Source: Clostridiaceae bacterium
GTDB taxonomy: Bacteria; Bacillota; Clostridia; TANB77; CAG-508
DNA: 64,000 nt
NCBI GenBank assembly: GCA_021771025.1
Contig: JAETPW010000003.1
Span: 134,279 to 198,278 of the forward strand
Direction of reading: 5' to 3'
A program made the translations under genes and the position numbers. The notes beneath the pieces are model-generated. The model searched no databases. It was not told where the DNA came from and saw only the letters and a list, made by a program, of their open reading frames with translations. Shown piece after piece: positions 17,051 to 24,874 of this stretch. Position 1 is the first letter of the stretch. Every line of letters begins with the position of its first letter.

Positions 17051-18185
17051 TAAAATAATAGACAATATTAAGGAAAAAGCACAAATGAAAATAGCTATAT
17101 CTAAATTCAAAGAGGAGGATAGAAAAATGCCTAAAATGAAAAATATCTCGAAAGTTGTAGCAACTGTTGCAATTACTATTGGGGTCACATCAGGACTTGT
17201 GTATGCAAGTAGTGTTGTATATGATAAAATTTGGAAAGAACCGAAAAGCTATACTATACAAAAAGAATTAAGTGATGAAGAAAAACAAAAATGTATAACA
17301 GAAGAAGAAGCTAGAAATGTAGGGAATCATTATTTGAAAAAAATAGGAATTGATAACGAAACAATAAACAGGTTAAAATTAGAAAACGATTTTATCTCTG
17401 GTGATAATATATGGTCAATGTATTCAGAAAAAGTTTCATTGACTATTGATGGTACTACAGGAAATATTAAGCATGTTCTAATACCTACATGGGAATATAG
17501 AATCCCAGATAATTATGGAATAACAAGAGAAGAAGCAAGAAAAGTAGCAAGAGAACTATTAGAAAAATACAGACCTGAAAATGACAGTGGAGAATATAAG
17601 TTAGTGAGTCTAAAACGAAATTCAGAAGAAGATAAAAGTGCATATATCTGGTATGCAGATTTTTATAAAAAATATGGAGACTTAGTAAATGAAAATGAAC
17701 ACATAAATATTGGATGGATACCAACGATAAATGGATTATATTCATTAGACATAAAAAAGGATAAATACGAAAATAATGAAGAAAAAATAGCAAAAGAAGA
17801 TGCAATAAAAATTGCCACAGAAAAAGATAGAACAATAGAAAAAGAACATACAATAGTAGACAGCAGAGCAGAAATAAGAATAAAGCAAATGAATGAAAAT
17901 GTATACTTAAGAGAGAATTTTAAAACCGAATATGAAAACGGAACTCTTAATTGGAAAAAGATAGGAGAAAACACATTCAAATTAAAAGATGATGCAATAT
18001 TTTATAAAACTGAGGAAAGAGTAAGAAAAGTATGGATGGTATTTCTTAAGTATGAAACCGAATGGGAAGGATACACTTATTATATTGACGCGACAACAGG
18101 AGAAATCATTGGAGGAGAACGTTTTAGTAGTTTTTGGTCAGAAGAAGGATTATTCAATGATGTAAATAATGTAATAGAAAAATAG
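17040..18185 (+). CDS. Putative anti-sigma factor with membrane anchor and PepSY-like domains
   Basis: 381 residues: a ~35-residue cytoplasmic part, one membrane segment (about 37-57, ISKVVATVAITIGVTSGLVYA), and a large outside part with two or three repeats of the PepSY/YcdB type (EEARNVGNHYLKKIG ... LTIDGTTGNIKHV; REEARKVARELLEKY ... ; YYIDATTGEIIGGERF). The overlap with the sigma gene and the topology suit an anti-sigma factor that senses something at the cell surface. No known anti-sigma zinc motif is present, so that role is an inference from context. Confidence 0.7.
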   Translation: MEDSKIIDNIKEKAQMKIAISKFKEEDRKMPKMKNISKVVATVAITIGVTSGLVYASSVVYDKIWKEPKSYTIQKELSDEEKQKCITEEEARNVGNHYLKKIGIDNETINRLKLENDFISGDNIWSMYSEKVSLTIDGTTGNIKHVLIPTWEYRIPDNYGITREEARKVARELLEKYRPENDSGEYKLVSLKRNSEEDKSAYIWYADFYKKYGDLVNENEHINIGWIPTINGLYSLDIKKDKYENNEEKIAKEDAIKIATEKDRTIEKEHTIVDSRAEIRIKQMNENVYLRENFKTEYENGTLNWKKIGENTFKLKDDAIFYKTEERVRKVWMVFLKYETEWEGYTYYIDATTGEIIGGERFSSFWSEEGLFNDVNNVIEK

Positions 18186-18233
18186 AAATGTAGTTTTTCT
18201 ATATAGATATGTCAATAAAAAAATAACGAAATA

Positions 18234-18362
18234 ATGGTAAGAGTTAAATATTCATACAAAAAAATTGGACAAGAACTAAAAAGTAAAGCATTTCAAGAAA
18301 CAAATAAATATAATTTTATAGATACTTTTTTAATTCCAAATCAAATAGGCATTAGGAAATAA
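18234..18362 (+). CDS. Short ORF of unknown function
   Basis: 42 codons (MVRVKYSYKKIGQELKSKAF... ending GIRK) between two longer genes, no SD. It may be the end of a deleted gene. Little else can be said. Confidence 0.25.
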   Translation: MVRVKYSYKKIGQELKSKAFQETNKYNFIDTFLIPNQIGIRK

Positions 18363-18443
18363 CTCTTATTATGCCATAAAATGAGAAATATACGAAAAAT
18401 TAGGTATATAATTGAAAAAAGAAAGAGAGTGAGAAGAAAGATA

Positions 18444-19490
18444 ATGGGAATTCAAAATTCTAATTTAGAAGAACATATCATAAGAAAATTAGTAAAGGAA
18501 AACTACAAAATAGATGTTTTTAGAATAAAAAAAATTAATAGAGGAACAGCTAATATAGTTGAAGTAGAATCAAAAGAAAAAAAATACATTTTAAAGGAAT
18601 TTAGTGAAGGAAGAACAGAAGAGTCAGTAATAAAAGAAACAAGTATAATTAATTTTTTGAAAGATAAAAATATTAAAGTTCCTATTTATATTAAATCAAC
18701 ACAAGATAACTTTTATATCAAATTTGAAAATAGAATAATAATCTTACAAGAATATGTTGATGGCTATACTATGGAAAATAACACAGGAGATTATAATGAA
18801 ACAATTGAAAGTGCCAAAATACTTGGAAAAATAACAAAGGAATTACAAAACTACATAGGACTAGAAGAAGATGGAATTATAGAAAAATGGTTCTCAAAAG
18901 AAAGTTTAGAAAATGGAATAACGAAAATGTTAGATTTAAAAAGTAAGCTAAACGAGAATAATCCATACAAATCAATATTTGAAAAAGATTTAGAAGATAA
19001 GATAAATATGTCAAAAGATTTAAAAGAAAATTTTCAATTTGATAGGATAAAAAAAATGACCATAATGAATAGTCATGGGGATTATAGTGTACAGCAATTG
19101 ATATATAATGATCAGGGAGAGACAACAGTAATTGATTTTGAAACGGCAAAAAAGTTACCTATAATTTGGGAAGTAATAAGATCATATAGTTATATTGATA
19201 AAGAGGCTAAAAATGGGGAATTAAATATAGATACATTAGTAGACTATGTCAAGGAATTTTCAAAATACGTAAAATTAAATGAGTATGATTTAAAATATGT
19301 AGCACAAATATATCTAATACAAATAGTAAGCAGTACATTTGGCTATAAACAATATAATGATAATTATGAAAAAACAGGCTTATTAGAATTTGCACTTTTT
19401 AGGACAAATTTGTGCAGATATTTATATAAACATACAGAAGAAATAAGTTCAAGATTACAAAAGGAAATTAAAAATGTTACTAAAGTATAA
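18444..19490 (+). CDS. Phosphotransferase with aminoglycoside-kinase/CotS-like fold
   Basis: About 348 residues from the ATG at 18444 (an earlier ATG at 18381 lacks an SD). The kinase-like pattern is clear: a Lys in EKKYILKEF, the catalytic loop NSHGDYSVQQLIYN and the metal site VIDFETAKK. CotS/YtaA-type spore coat kinases and aminoglycoside or choline kinases share this fold; in a spore former a spore-coat role is possible but not shown. Composition is very AT-rich like the sigma/PepSY pair before it, and the three genes may have arrived together. Confidence 0.75.
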   Translation: MGIQNSNLEEHIIRKLVKENYKIDVFRIKKINRGTANIVEVESKEKKYILKEFSEGRTEESVIKETSIINFLKDKNIKVPIYIKSTQDNFYIKFENRIIILQEYVDGYTMENNTGDYNETIESAKILGKITKELQNYIGLEEDGIIEKWFSKESLENGITKMLDLKSKLNENNPYKSIFEKDLEDKINMSKDLKENFQFDRIKKMTIMNSHGDYSVQQLIYNDQGETTVIDFETAKKLPIIWEVIRSYSYIDKEAKNGELNIDTLVDYVKEFSKYVKLNEYDLKYVAQIYLIQIVSSTFGYKQYNDNYEKTGLLEFALFRTNLCRYLYKHTEEISSRLQKEIKNVTKV

Positions 19491-19697
19491 TAAAACAGAG
19501 GACAAAGGATGCAGATAAAATATAATGTTTTATCCCATCTAATTTTGCTATTATTATATAATGTGGCGATGTTCTTAGGCTATTAACTGTAAAAGAGAGA
19601 AAAATTATTTAAAAGAGAAATAGATGGATTCTTGGTATTAGAATAGATATATGGACACATTTTATGAGAAAGTATATACTATAGATAAATGAAACAA
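19491..19697. other. Gene-free stretch before the shared terminator
   Basis: AT-rich sequence with no ORF, promoter or repeat that I can support. The terminator at 19698-19739 follows. Confidence 0.4.
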
Positions 19698-19739
19698 CCT
19701 TGTCATTTTGATTAATCCATAATAATCAAAATAACAAGG
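19698..19739. terminator. Bidirectional terminator between the kinase-like gene and spoIVA
   Basis: CCTTGTCATTTTGATTA pairs with TAATCAAAATAACAAGG around an 8-base loop, followed by CGTTTTT on the plus strand; on the minus strand it lies downstream of spoIVA. Confidence 0.7.
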
Positions 19740-19797
19740 CGTTTTTAACTTCAAGAAAAGAATATCTCCATTTCTTATTTAACTTAGCATACAAATA

Positions 19798-21276
19798 CTA
19801 TAAAATAATACAAATGAGTCCACCACTACCCTCATTAACAATACGTTCCAAAGTTTCCTGAAGCTTAATTTGAGCATCTTCAGGCATCTTAGAAAGTTTA
19901 GTTTGTAATCCTTCATTAACCAGTTCATGCAAGCTTTTTCCAAAAATATTCGATCCCCATATTTTTTTCGGATCACTTTCAAATTCAGATAACAAGTAAT
20001 TCACCAATTCTTCTGATTGTTTTTCAGAACCAACAATAGGAGAAACCTCTGTTGTTACATTGGTACGAATCATGTGAATAGAAGGGGCCGTGGCCTTTAA
20101 TTTAACTCCAAAGCGAGATCCTTGTTTCACCATTTCTGGTTCATCTAAAATCAATTCATCCATAGAAGGGGTAACAATACCATACCCTTTAGCCTCTACT
20201 TCTTCTAAAGCGTAAGCAATTTTATCGTATTTTAATTTGGTTTGTGACAAATTAGCAATAATACTAAATAAATCGCCTTCATTTTGAACAGTAACTCCCG
20301 TCATTTCCGATAAAATTTGATAGAATAATTCTTCCTTAATATCAATACGAATTTTTACATTACCAGAACCAAGTTGAATATCTTCTACTTTTGTTTGATC
20401 AATAATTTCCGTTTGAGCAATTTTTTGGCTACAAGAAGTAATATCTTTTAGAACAGAAACGTCAGAAAAAGCATCTTGGATTTCTTGCATCAATTCTGAT
20501 TTTAGTGGATGAGTCAAATCTAAACCATCTACCCAACGTGGGAATTTAATAGAAATTTGTTCAACAGGGAATTCATATAATACTTTAGAGAACATCATGT
20601 TGATATCATCAATACTCAAATCAGCACAGTTAACAGGAATAACTGTATTTTGGTATTTATCAGATAATTTTTCTGCTAATTCTTGTGCAAAAGAAGAATT
20701 AGGTTCCTCGGAATTTAGCAAAATAATAAATGGTTTGTTTAATGCTTTTAGTTCAGAAACCACTCGTTCTTCTGCCTTGATGTAATCTTCTCTAGGAATA
20801 TCAGTAATTGATCCATCTGTTGTGACCAAAATGCCAATGGTAGAATGTTCGTCAATTACTTTTTTCGTACCAATTTCAGCTGCTTTTTCAAAAGGAATTT
20901 CTTCCTCTGACCAAGGCGTTTTTACCATTCTTGGCATGTCATCTTCCAAATAGCCAATGGCATTATCGACTAAATAACCAACACAATCCACTAAACGAGT
21001 TTTAAACGTTAAATTGTTATCCAAATTAATTTCAATTGCCTCATTAGGAACAAATTTTGGCTCTGTCGTCATAATTGTTTTTCCACCAGCACTTTGGGGA
21101 AGTTCATCTTTTGCACGTTCTTTTTTGTATTCATTGTCGATGTTCGGAATCACCAGTAAATCCATAAATTTTTTAATAAAAGTGGATTTCCCTGTTCGAA
21201 CCGGACCAACAACTCCTACGTAAATATCACCATCAGTCCTTTTTGCGATGTCTTCATACAATCTCGTATTTTCCAT
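19798..21276 (-). CDS. spoIVA: Stage IV sporulation protein A (spore coat morphogenetic ATPase)
   Basis: 492 residues. The Walker A motif GPVRTGKS (24-31) near the N-terminus, a Walker B-like DCVGYLVDNAIGYLEDDMPRMVKTPWSEEEIPFE region and the highly conserved C-terminus ending in CIIL match SpoIVA over full length. It polymerises with ATP hydrolysis on the outer forespore membrane and is the base for coat assembly, anchored by SpoVM. Strong SD (GGAGG). A SigE-like promoter is seen upstream. Confidence 0.97.
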   Translation of the reverse strand: MENTRLYEDIAKRTDGDIYVGVVGPVRTGKSTFIKKFMDLLVIPNIDNEYKKERAKDELPQSAGGKTIMTTEPKFVPNEAIEINLDNNLTFKTRLVDCVGYLVDNAIGYLEDDMPRMVKTPWSEEEIPFEKAAEIGTKKVIDEHSTIGILVTTDGSITDIPREDYIKAEERVVSELKALNKPFIILLNSEEPNSSFAQELAEKLSDKYQNTVIPVNCADLSIDDINMMFSKVLYEFPVEQISIKFPRWVDGLDLTHPLKSELMQEIQDAFSDVSVLKDITSCSQKIAQTEIIDQTKVEDIQLGSGNVKIRIDIKEELFYQILSEMTGVTVQNEGDLFSIIANLSQTKLKYDKIAYALEEVEAKGYGIVTPSMDELILDEPEMVKQGSRFGVKLKATAPSIHMIRTNVTTEVSPIVGSEKQSEELVNYLLSEFESDPKKIWGSNIFGKSLHELVNEGLQTKLSKMPEDAQIKLQETLERIVNEGSGGLICIIL

Positions 21277-21328
21277 CTATATACCTCCTTCAAAATCAAG
21301 AATATGTTTGTACGAAATTTCTTTAGTT

Positions 21329-21358
21329 AATGTATATTTCTATTTTTCAAGGATATGA
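21329..21358 (-). promoter_or_regulatory. Candidate SigE promoter of spoIVA
   Basis: Minus strand TCATATC, about 15 bases, TATACATT, compared with the SigE pattern of ATAtT and cATACAnT. spoIVA is SigE-dependent in B. subtilis. Confidence 0.45.
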
Positions 21359-21562
21359 CAAGTTTTCAAAAATATTTGCATATGAACTGAATTTGTGATA
21401 AAATAACGCCATATGAACAAATTGACAATGGATACTTACACACACTAAATCCAGCACAGAATGGTAGCAAACAATAACCAATTAGAAAGTAAATGAATAA
21501 GATAGAGTAAAATAAATAAGATTAGGAGAAAAATAACCGAATCTTAGGAAGGATGAACCAAT

Positions 21563-22819
21563 ATGGATAAATGGCAAGACACCATTGATTTATTAAAACA
21601 GTATCACCAAGAACATATTATTGATTGGTTAGAACAAGTAGATGAACAAAAACGCAAAGAATTAATGAATCAATTAAATGAAATTGACTTCCATGAAATG
21701 ACAGAACTATACGAAAATACCAAAAAAGAAATTGAATTTAAAGAAAATATAATTGAATCAATCCCATACATAGACAAAGAGAAATTAACCTTTGAACAAA
21801 AACAGCATTATGAAGAACTCGGCGAAACAGCAATCAGATCAGGTCATTATGCTGTAGTTACCATGGCAGGTGGGCAAGGCACTAGGCTTGAACATTTAGG
21901 ACCAAAAGGAACCTTCAAACTAGATGTATACGGAAAAGGTAAATATTTATTTGAAATCTTAGCCGAAAACTTAAAACAAGCAAATGAAAGCTATCAGACA
22001 ACCATTCCTTGGTACATCATGACGAGCCAAGAAAATCATGAGCAAACACAAAAATTTTTAGCAAAACATAACTATTTTGGTTATCCAAAAGAAGAAGTGA
22101 TTTTATTTAAACAAGGAGAATTACCTTTAATTAGTACAGAAGGAAAATTGTTAATCGGAAAAGACCAAACCATAAAATTAGCATCCAATGGAAATGGAGG
22201 GGTTTATTCATCACTTCGTATATCAGGAGCCTTAGCTAACATGAAAGAAAAAGGAATAAAATGGATTTTTATTGGTGGAGTAGATAACGCTCTACTGAAA
22301 ATGGCAGATACGATTCTTTTAGGAATGGCAATAGAAGCCAAAGTACAAATTGCTGCTAAAACAGTAGTAAAAGCAAATCCACACGAACGTGTTGGCGTTT
22401 TTTGTAAAATGAATGGGCATCCAAAAGTAATCGAATATACCGAACTACCAGAAAAAATGGCAGAAGAAGTTGACGAAAATGGAGAACTACGATATGGAGA
22501 ATCCCACATCATGTGTAATCTTTATTCCATTGAGGCCATTGAAAAAATTAGTAAAGAACCATTAATTTATCATAGTGCACTCAAAAAAAATTCCTATTTA
22601 GATAGTAAAGGAAAAGAAGTAATCCCTACAGAACCAAACTCGTATAAATTTGAAGCTTTTATTTTTGATGGGTTTGAATTTTTTGATGATATTGCCTTAT
22701 TAAGAGGAAAAAGAGAAGTAGATTTTGCTCCTGTAAAAAATAAAGAAGGAGTAGACAGCCCCAAAACAGCAAAAGAGTTATACGAAAAATTTTGGGAGAA
22801 AAATAGTAAAAACCAATAA
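21563..22819 (+). CDS. UTP--sugar-1-phosphate uridylyltransferase, eukaryote-like UDPGP family
   Basis: 418 residues. The nucleotide-binding loop is MAGGQGTRLEHLGPKGTF (about 106-123), and a second site reads GNGGVYSSL ... IFIGGVDNAL. This is the UDP-N-acetylglucosamine/UDP-glucose pyrophosphorylase family best known from eukaryotes but present in many Clostridia; it makes UDP-activated sugar from UTP and the sugar 1-phosphate. Specificity (GlcNAc, GalNAc or glucose) is not decided by what I can see. Single gene with its own terminator; GGAAGGATG precedes the start region. Confidence 0.88.
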   Translation: MDKWQDTIDLLKQYHQEHIIDWLEQVDEQKRKELMNQLNEIDFHEMTELYENTKKEIEFKENIIESIPYIDKEKLTFEQKQHYEELGETAIRSGHYAVVTMAGGQGTRLEHLGPKGTFKLDVYGKGKYLFEILAENLKQANESYQTTIPWYIMTSQENHEQTQKFLAKHNYFGYPKEEVILFKQGELPLISTEGKLLIGKDQTIKLASNGNGGVYSSLRISGALANMKEKGIKWIFIGGVDNALLKMADTILLGMAIEAKVQIAAKTVVKANPHERVGVFCKMNGHPKVIEYTELPEKMAEEVDENGELRYGESHIMCNLYSIEAIEKISKEPLIYHSALKKNSYLDSKGKEVIPTEPNSYKFEAFIFDGFEFFDDIALLRGKREVDFAPVKNKEGVDSPKTAKELYEKFWEKNSKNQ

Positions 22820-22858
22820 TCAAGAAAGAGAAATAACAAAAAATAAAATAGAAAAAAA

Positions 22859-22903
22859 GAAAGAAAGTAAAACAGCTAATAGAGAAATGTTTTACTTTCT
22901 TTC
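22859..22903. terminator. Bidirectional terminator
   Basis: 16-bp perfect stem GAAAGAAAGTAAAACA / TGTTTTACTTTCTTTC between convergent genes, followed by TTTTTG. Confidence 0.8.
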
Positions 22904-22909
22904 TTTTTG

Positions 22910-23284
22910 TTACATGGATTGATTTCCAGGAATGAAATAATCCACTACACCATAGATTAATGCACCTATAATAGCAGCTATCCAAGAAATAGAATATCCT
23001 GCTACGAAAAATTGTGTTACGTATAAAGTAATAGCAGCTAATGCAAAGCCAACAAATCCTTTACCGAAAGGACTAGCATGTAAGCCTGTAAACTTAGTAA
23101 CAAGATAATCAATAACAGTTAAAACAACTGCTGCTATAATTAAAGTCCATATATTATTAATGGTAAATCCTGGTGTAAAAAATGCAGTAATAGCTAATAC
23201 AACTGCTGCAGCAACAAGTCTTCCAACAATTTGCCATACAGTAGAAGTACCAGATTTTGCACGATTAACATCTGTGTTCGACAT
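22910..23284 (-). CDS. Phage-holin-family-4/YvlD-like small membrane protein
   Basis: 124 residues with four hydrophobic segments (GRLVAAAVVLAITAFFTPGF, WTLIIAAVVLTVIDYLVT, GFVGFALAAITLYVTQFFVAG, IAAIIGALIYGVVDYFIPG). The pattern with FTPGFTINN and VVDYFIPG is that of the YvlD/holin family 4 group, which is common in spore formers and not linked to phage here. Function is unknown. Strong SD (AGGAGG). Monocistronic, convergent with the pyrophosphorylase gene. Confidence 0.8.
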   Translation of the reverse strand: MSNTDVNRAKSGTSTVWQIVGRLVAAAVVLAITAFFTPGFTINNIWTLIIAAVVLTVIDYLVTKFTGLHASPFGKGFVGFALAAITLYVTQFFVAGYSISWIAAIIGALIYGVVDYFIPGNQSM

Positions 23285-23523
23285 TTTCGTCTAACCTCCT
23301 TAGTTTTTAATCTTTTAAGCACATTTTTTTTCAAGGTTCTAATTTTAGTATGAACCAAAAAATAATAATTATTCAAAAAATTTAGTATAAAAAAGTTAAA
23401 AAATGTTAATCCTAAAAGAAAAAACAAAAAGGCTTTAAAAAGGTCAAAACCTTCTAGCCAAAAAAGGTTTCAAAAGGGTTAGAACTTTGTAGCTTATTAA
23501 AGCAAAGGAAGGAAGAATTTTAG

Positions 23524-24201
23524 ATGCTTATCACTTTTTTTCGTGCCATTATTTTATACATTATCGTTTTAATTGTTATGAGACTTATGGGAAAACGTGA
23601 AATTGGACAATTGCAACCGTTTGAATTAGCCATTTCCATTATGATTGCTGATCTTGCTTCCATTCCTATGACTGAAACAGGTGTACCTATATCTAATGGA
23701 ATTATTCCGATTTTAGGATTATTGGTTATGCACTTAGTTATTTCTATGGTTAATTTAAAAAGCTTAAAAGCAAGAGAGGTTATTTGTGGAAAACCAAGTA
23801 TTTTAATTTATCGTGGAAAAATCGATGAAAAAGCATTAAAAAAAGAAAGATTTACCATTAATGAATTACAAGAACGTCTACGTGGAAATAATATTGTCAA
23901 TCTTGGTGACGTAGAATATGCAATTCTTGAAACGAGTGGAGAGGTAACGGTCATCCAAAAACCAGAAAAGAGAAATACTATTCCAGAAGATTTTAATATT
24001 ACCCCTGATTATGAAGGAATTCCTTATGATTTAGTGGTAGATGGAAAAGTGATGAATCAAAATCTTCGTACTATTGGAAAAAATTATGCTTGGCTAAAAA
24101 AAGAAGTAGAAAAATTTGGCATGAAACCAGAAGAAGCTTTAGTTGTTACCTTAGATGGAAAAGGTCAAATTTTCTGCCAGAAAAAAGAAAAAGCAAGTTA
24201 G
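23524..24201 (+). CDS. DUF421 (YetF/YdfS-type) membrane protein
   Basis: 225 residues: three N-terminal membrane helices (to about residue 75, including LMGKREIGQLQPFELAISIMIADLASIPM, shortened here as RLMGKREIGQLQPFELAI) and a cytoplasmic DUF421 domain (REVICGKPSILIYRGKID; LRGNNIVNLGDVEYAILETSG). The family is common in endospore formers, where relatives sit in the spore membrane, but its role is unknown. The DUF4363 gene follows 18 bases later, a pairing frequent in Clostridia. Confidence 0.9.
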   Translation: MLITFFRAIILYIIVLIVMRLMGKREIGQLQPFELAISIMIADLASIPMTETGVPISNGIIPILGLLVMHLVISMVNLKSLKAREVICGKPSILIYRGKIDEKALKKERFTINELQERLRGNNIVNLGDVEYAILETSGEVTVIQKPEKRNTIPEDFNITPDYEGIPYDLVVDGKVMNQNLRTIGKNYAWLKKEVEKFGMKPEEALVVTLDGKGQIFCQKKEKAS

Positions 24202-24219
24202 AAAAGGGGAGGAAAAATA

Positions 24220-24609
24220 ATGTGGAAAGAAGCAACCATTGTGATGATCATTATCCTTGCCATCTTATGGGGAAATTGGGTTACCGAAAATTACACTAAA
24301 CAATCAGTAGAACTAATGACACAACAATTAGAAACAATTAAACAAGAAATGGGAGAAGAAGAAAAAGATCATTCATTATTAGTAAATCATATGGAAGAAA
24401 TAGAAGAAAAATGGACTGATATTCACGATAAAATGGCCTATTACATTGAGCATGATGAATTAGAAAAAGTAGATACAGATTTAACAGCCATGAAAAGTTA
24501 TATTCAAACAGAAGAATATGAAGAAGCAATAAGTGAATTAGATAAAGCAGTATTTTGCTTAAATCATATTGAAGAAAAATATATTTTAGAACTACAGAAT
24601 ATATTTTAA
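24220..24609 (+). CDS. DUF4363 membrane-anchored protein
   Basis: 129 residues: one N-terminal membrane helix (IVMIIILAILWGNWV) and a helical outside domain with Glu/Asp-rich stretches (HMEEIEEKWTDIHDKMAYYIEHDEL). It is the usual partner of DUF421 proteins and is co-transcribed with one here. GGGGAGGA precedes the ATG. Function unknown. Confidence 0.85.
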   Translation: MWKEATIVMIIILAILWGNWVTENYTKQSVELMTQQLETIKQEMGEEEKDHSLLVNHMEEIEEKWTDIHDKMAYYIEHDELEKVDTDLTAMKSYIQTEEYEEAISELDKAVFCLNHIEEKYILELQNIF

Positions 24610-24626
24610 CGTATAATAGCCCCTCC

Positions 24627-24673
24627 AATAGGCACAGGATAGTTCCAAAGTGAGTCTACTGCCTAAGATCCTA
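24627..24673 (+). repeat. Possible pseudoknotted copy of the TGAGTC element
   Basis: TAGGCA (24629-24634) can pair with TGCCTA (24660-24665), and AGGAT (24636-24640) with ATCCT (24668-24672), in interleaved order, around GTGAGTCTACT. No gene covers it. Confidence 0.4.
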
Positions 24674-24698
24674 TTTAGAAATAGTTACTGGTTTGCGG

Positions 24699-24780
24699 AG
24701 TGAGTCCGCTCTGAACCAAAGTCCTCAGTGGTATCGAAACAATACCACTGAGGATTTTGGTTCAGAGCTACTTTAGGGTA
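24699..24780 (+). repeat. Long-stem palindromic element with conserved TGAGTCCGCTC/GAGCTACTTT ends
   Basis: A 27-bp stem (24708-24734 with 24742-24768, one G-U) closes a 7-base loop. It is flanked by AGTGAGTCCGCTC on the left and GAGCTACTTTAGGG on the right. The same ends, with a wholly different stem, are at 43.9-44.1 kb. It lies between convergent genes (DUF4363 and the Lon-family gene), so it may also stop transcription, although no T-run follows. Confidence 0.7.
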
Positions 24781-24793
24781 AAACTAGTAGAAG

Positions 24794-24853
24794 GTTACCA
24801 ATCACAACTTTCCTTTTTTCCTTCTATGAGTGAATAAGGTTGCGATTGGTAAC
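24794..24853. repeat. Second inverted repeat, GTTACCAATC ... GATTGGTAAC
   Basis: 15-base arms (24794-24808 / 24839-24853) with one mismatch around a 30-base loop. GGTAAC-type ends are also seen in the element at 32.1 kb. Confidence 0.6.
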
Positions 24854-24874
24854 ACTAAACTTTAAATTTTAAGA

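Noticed and set aside
17485..17980. Leu/Phe-rich ORFs antisense to the PepSY gene
   Set aside because: They mirror Lys/Glu-rich coding sequence and have no SD.
22910..23284. Holin-family protein as a sign of a prophage
   Set aside because: It is of the YvlD/family-4 type common in spore formers; no lysin, terminase or structural phage gene is near.
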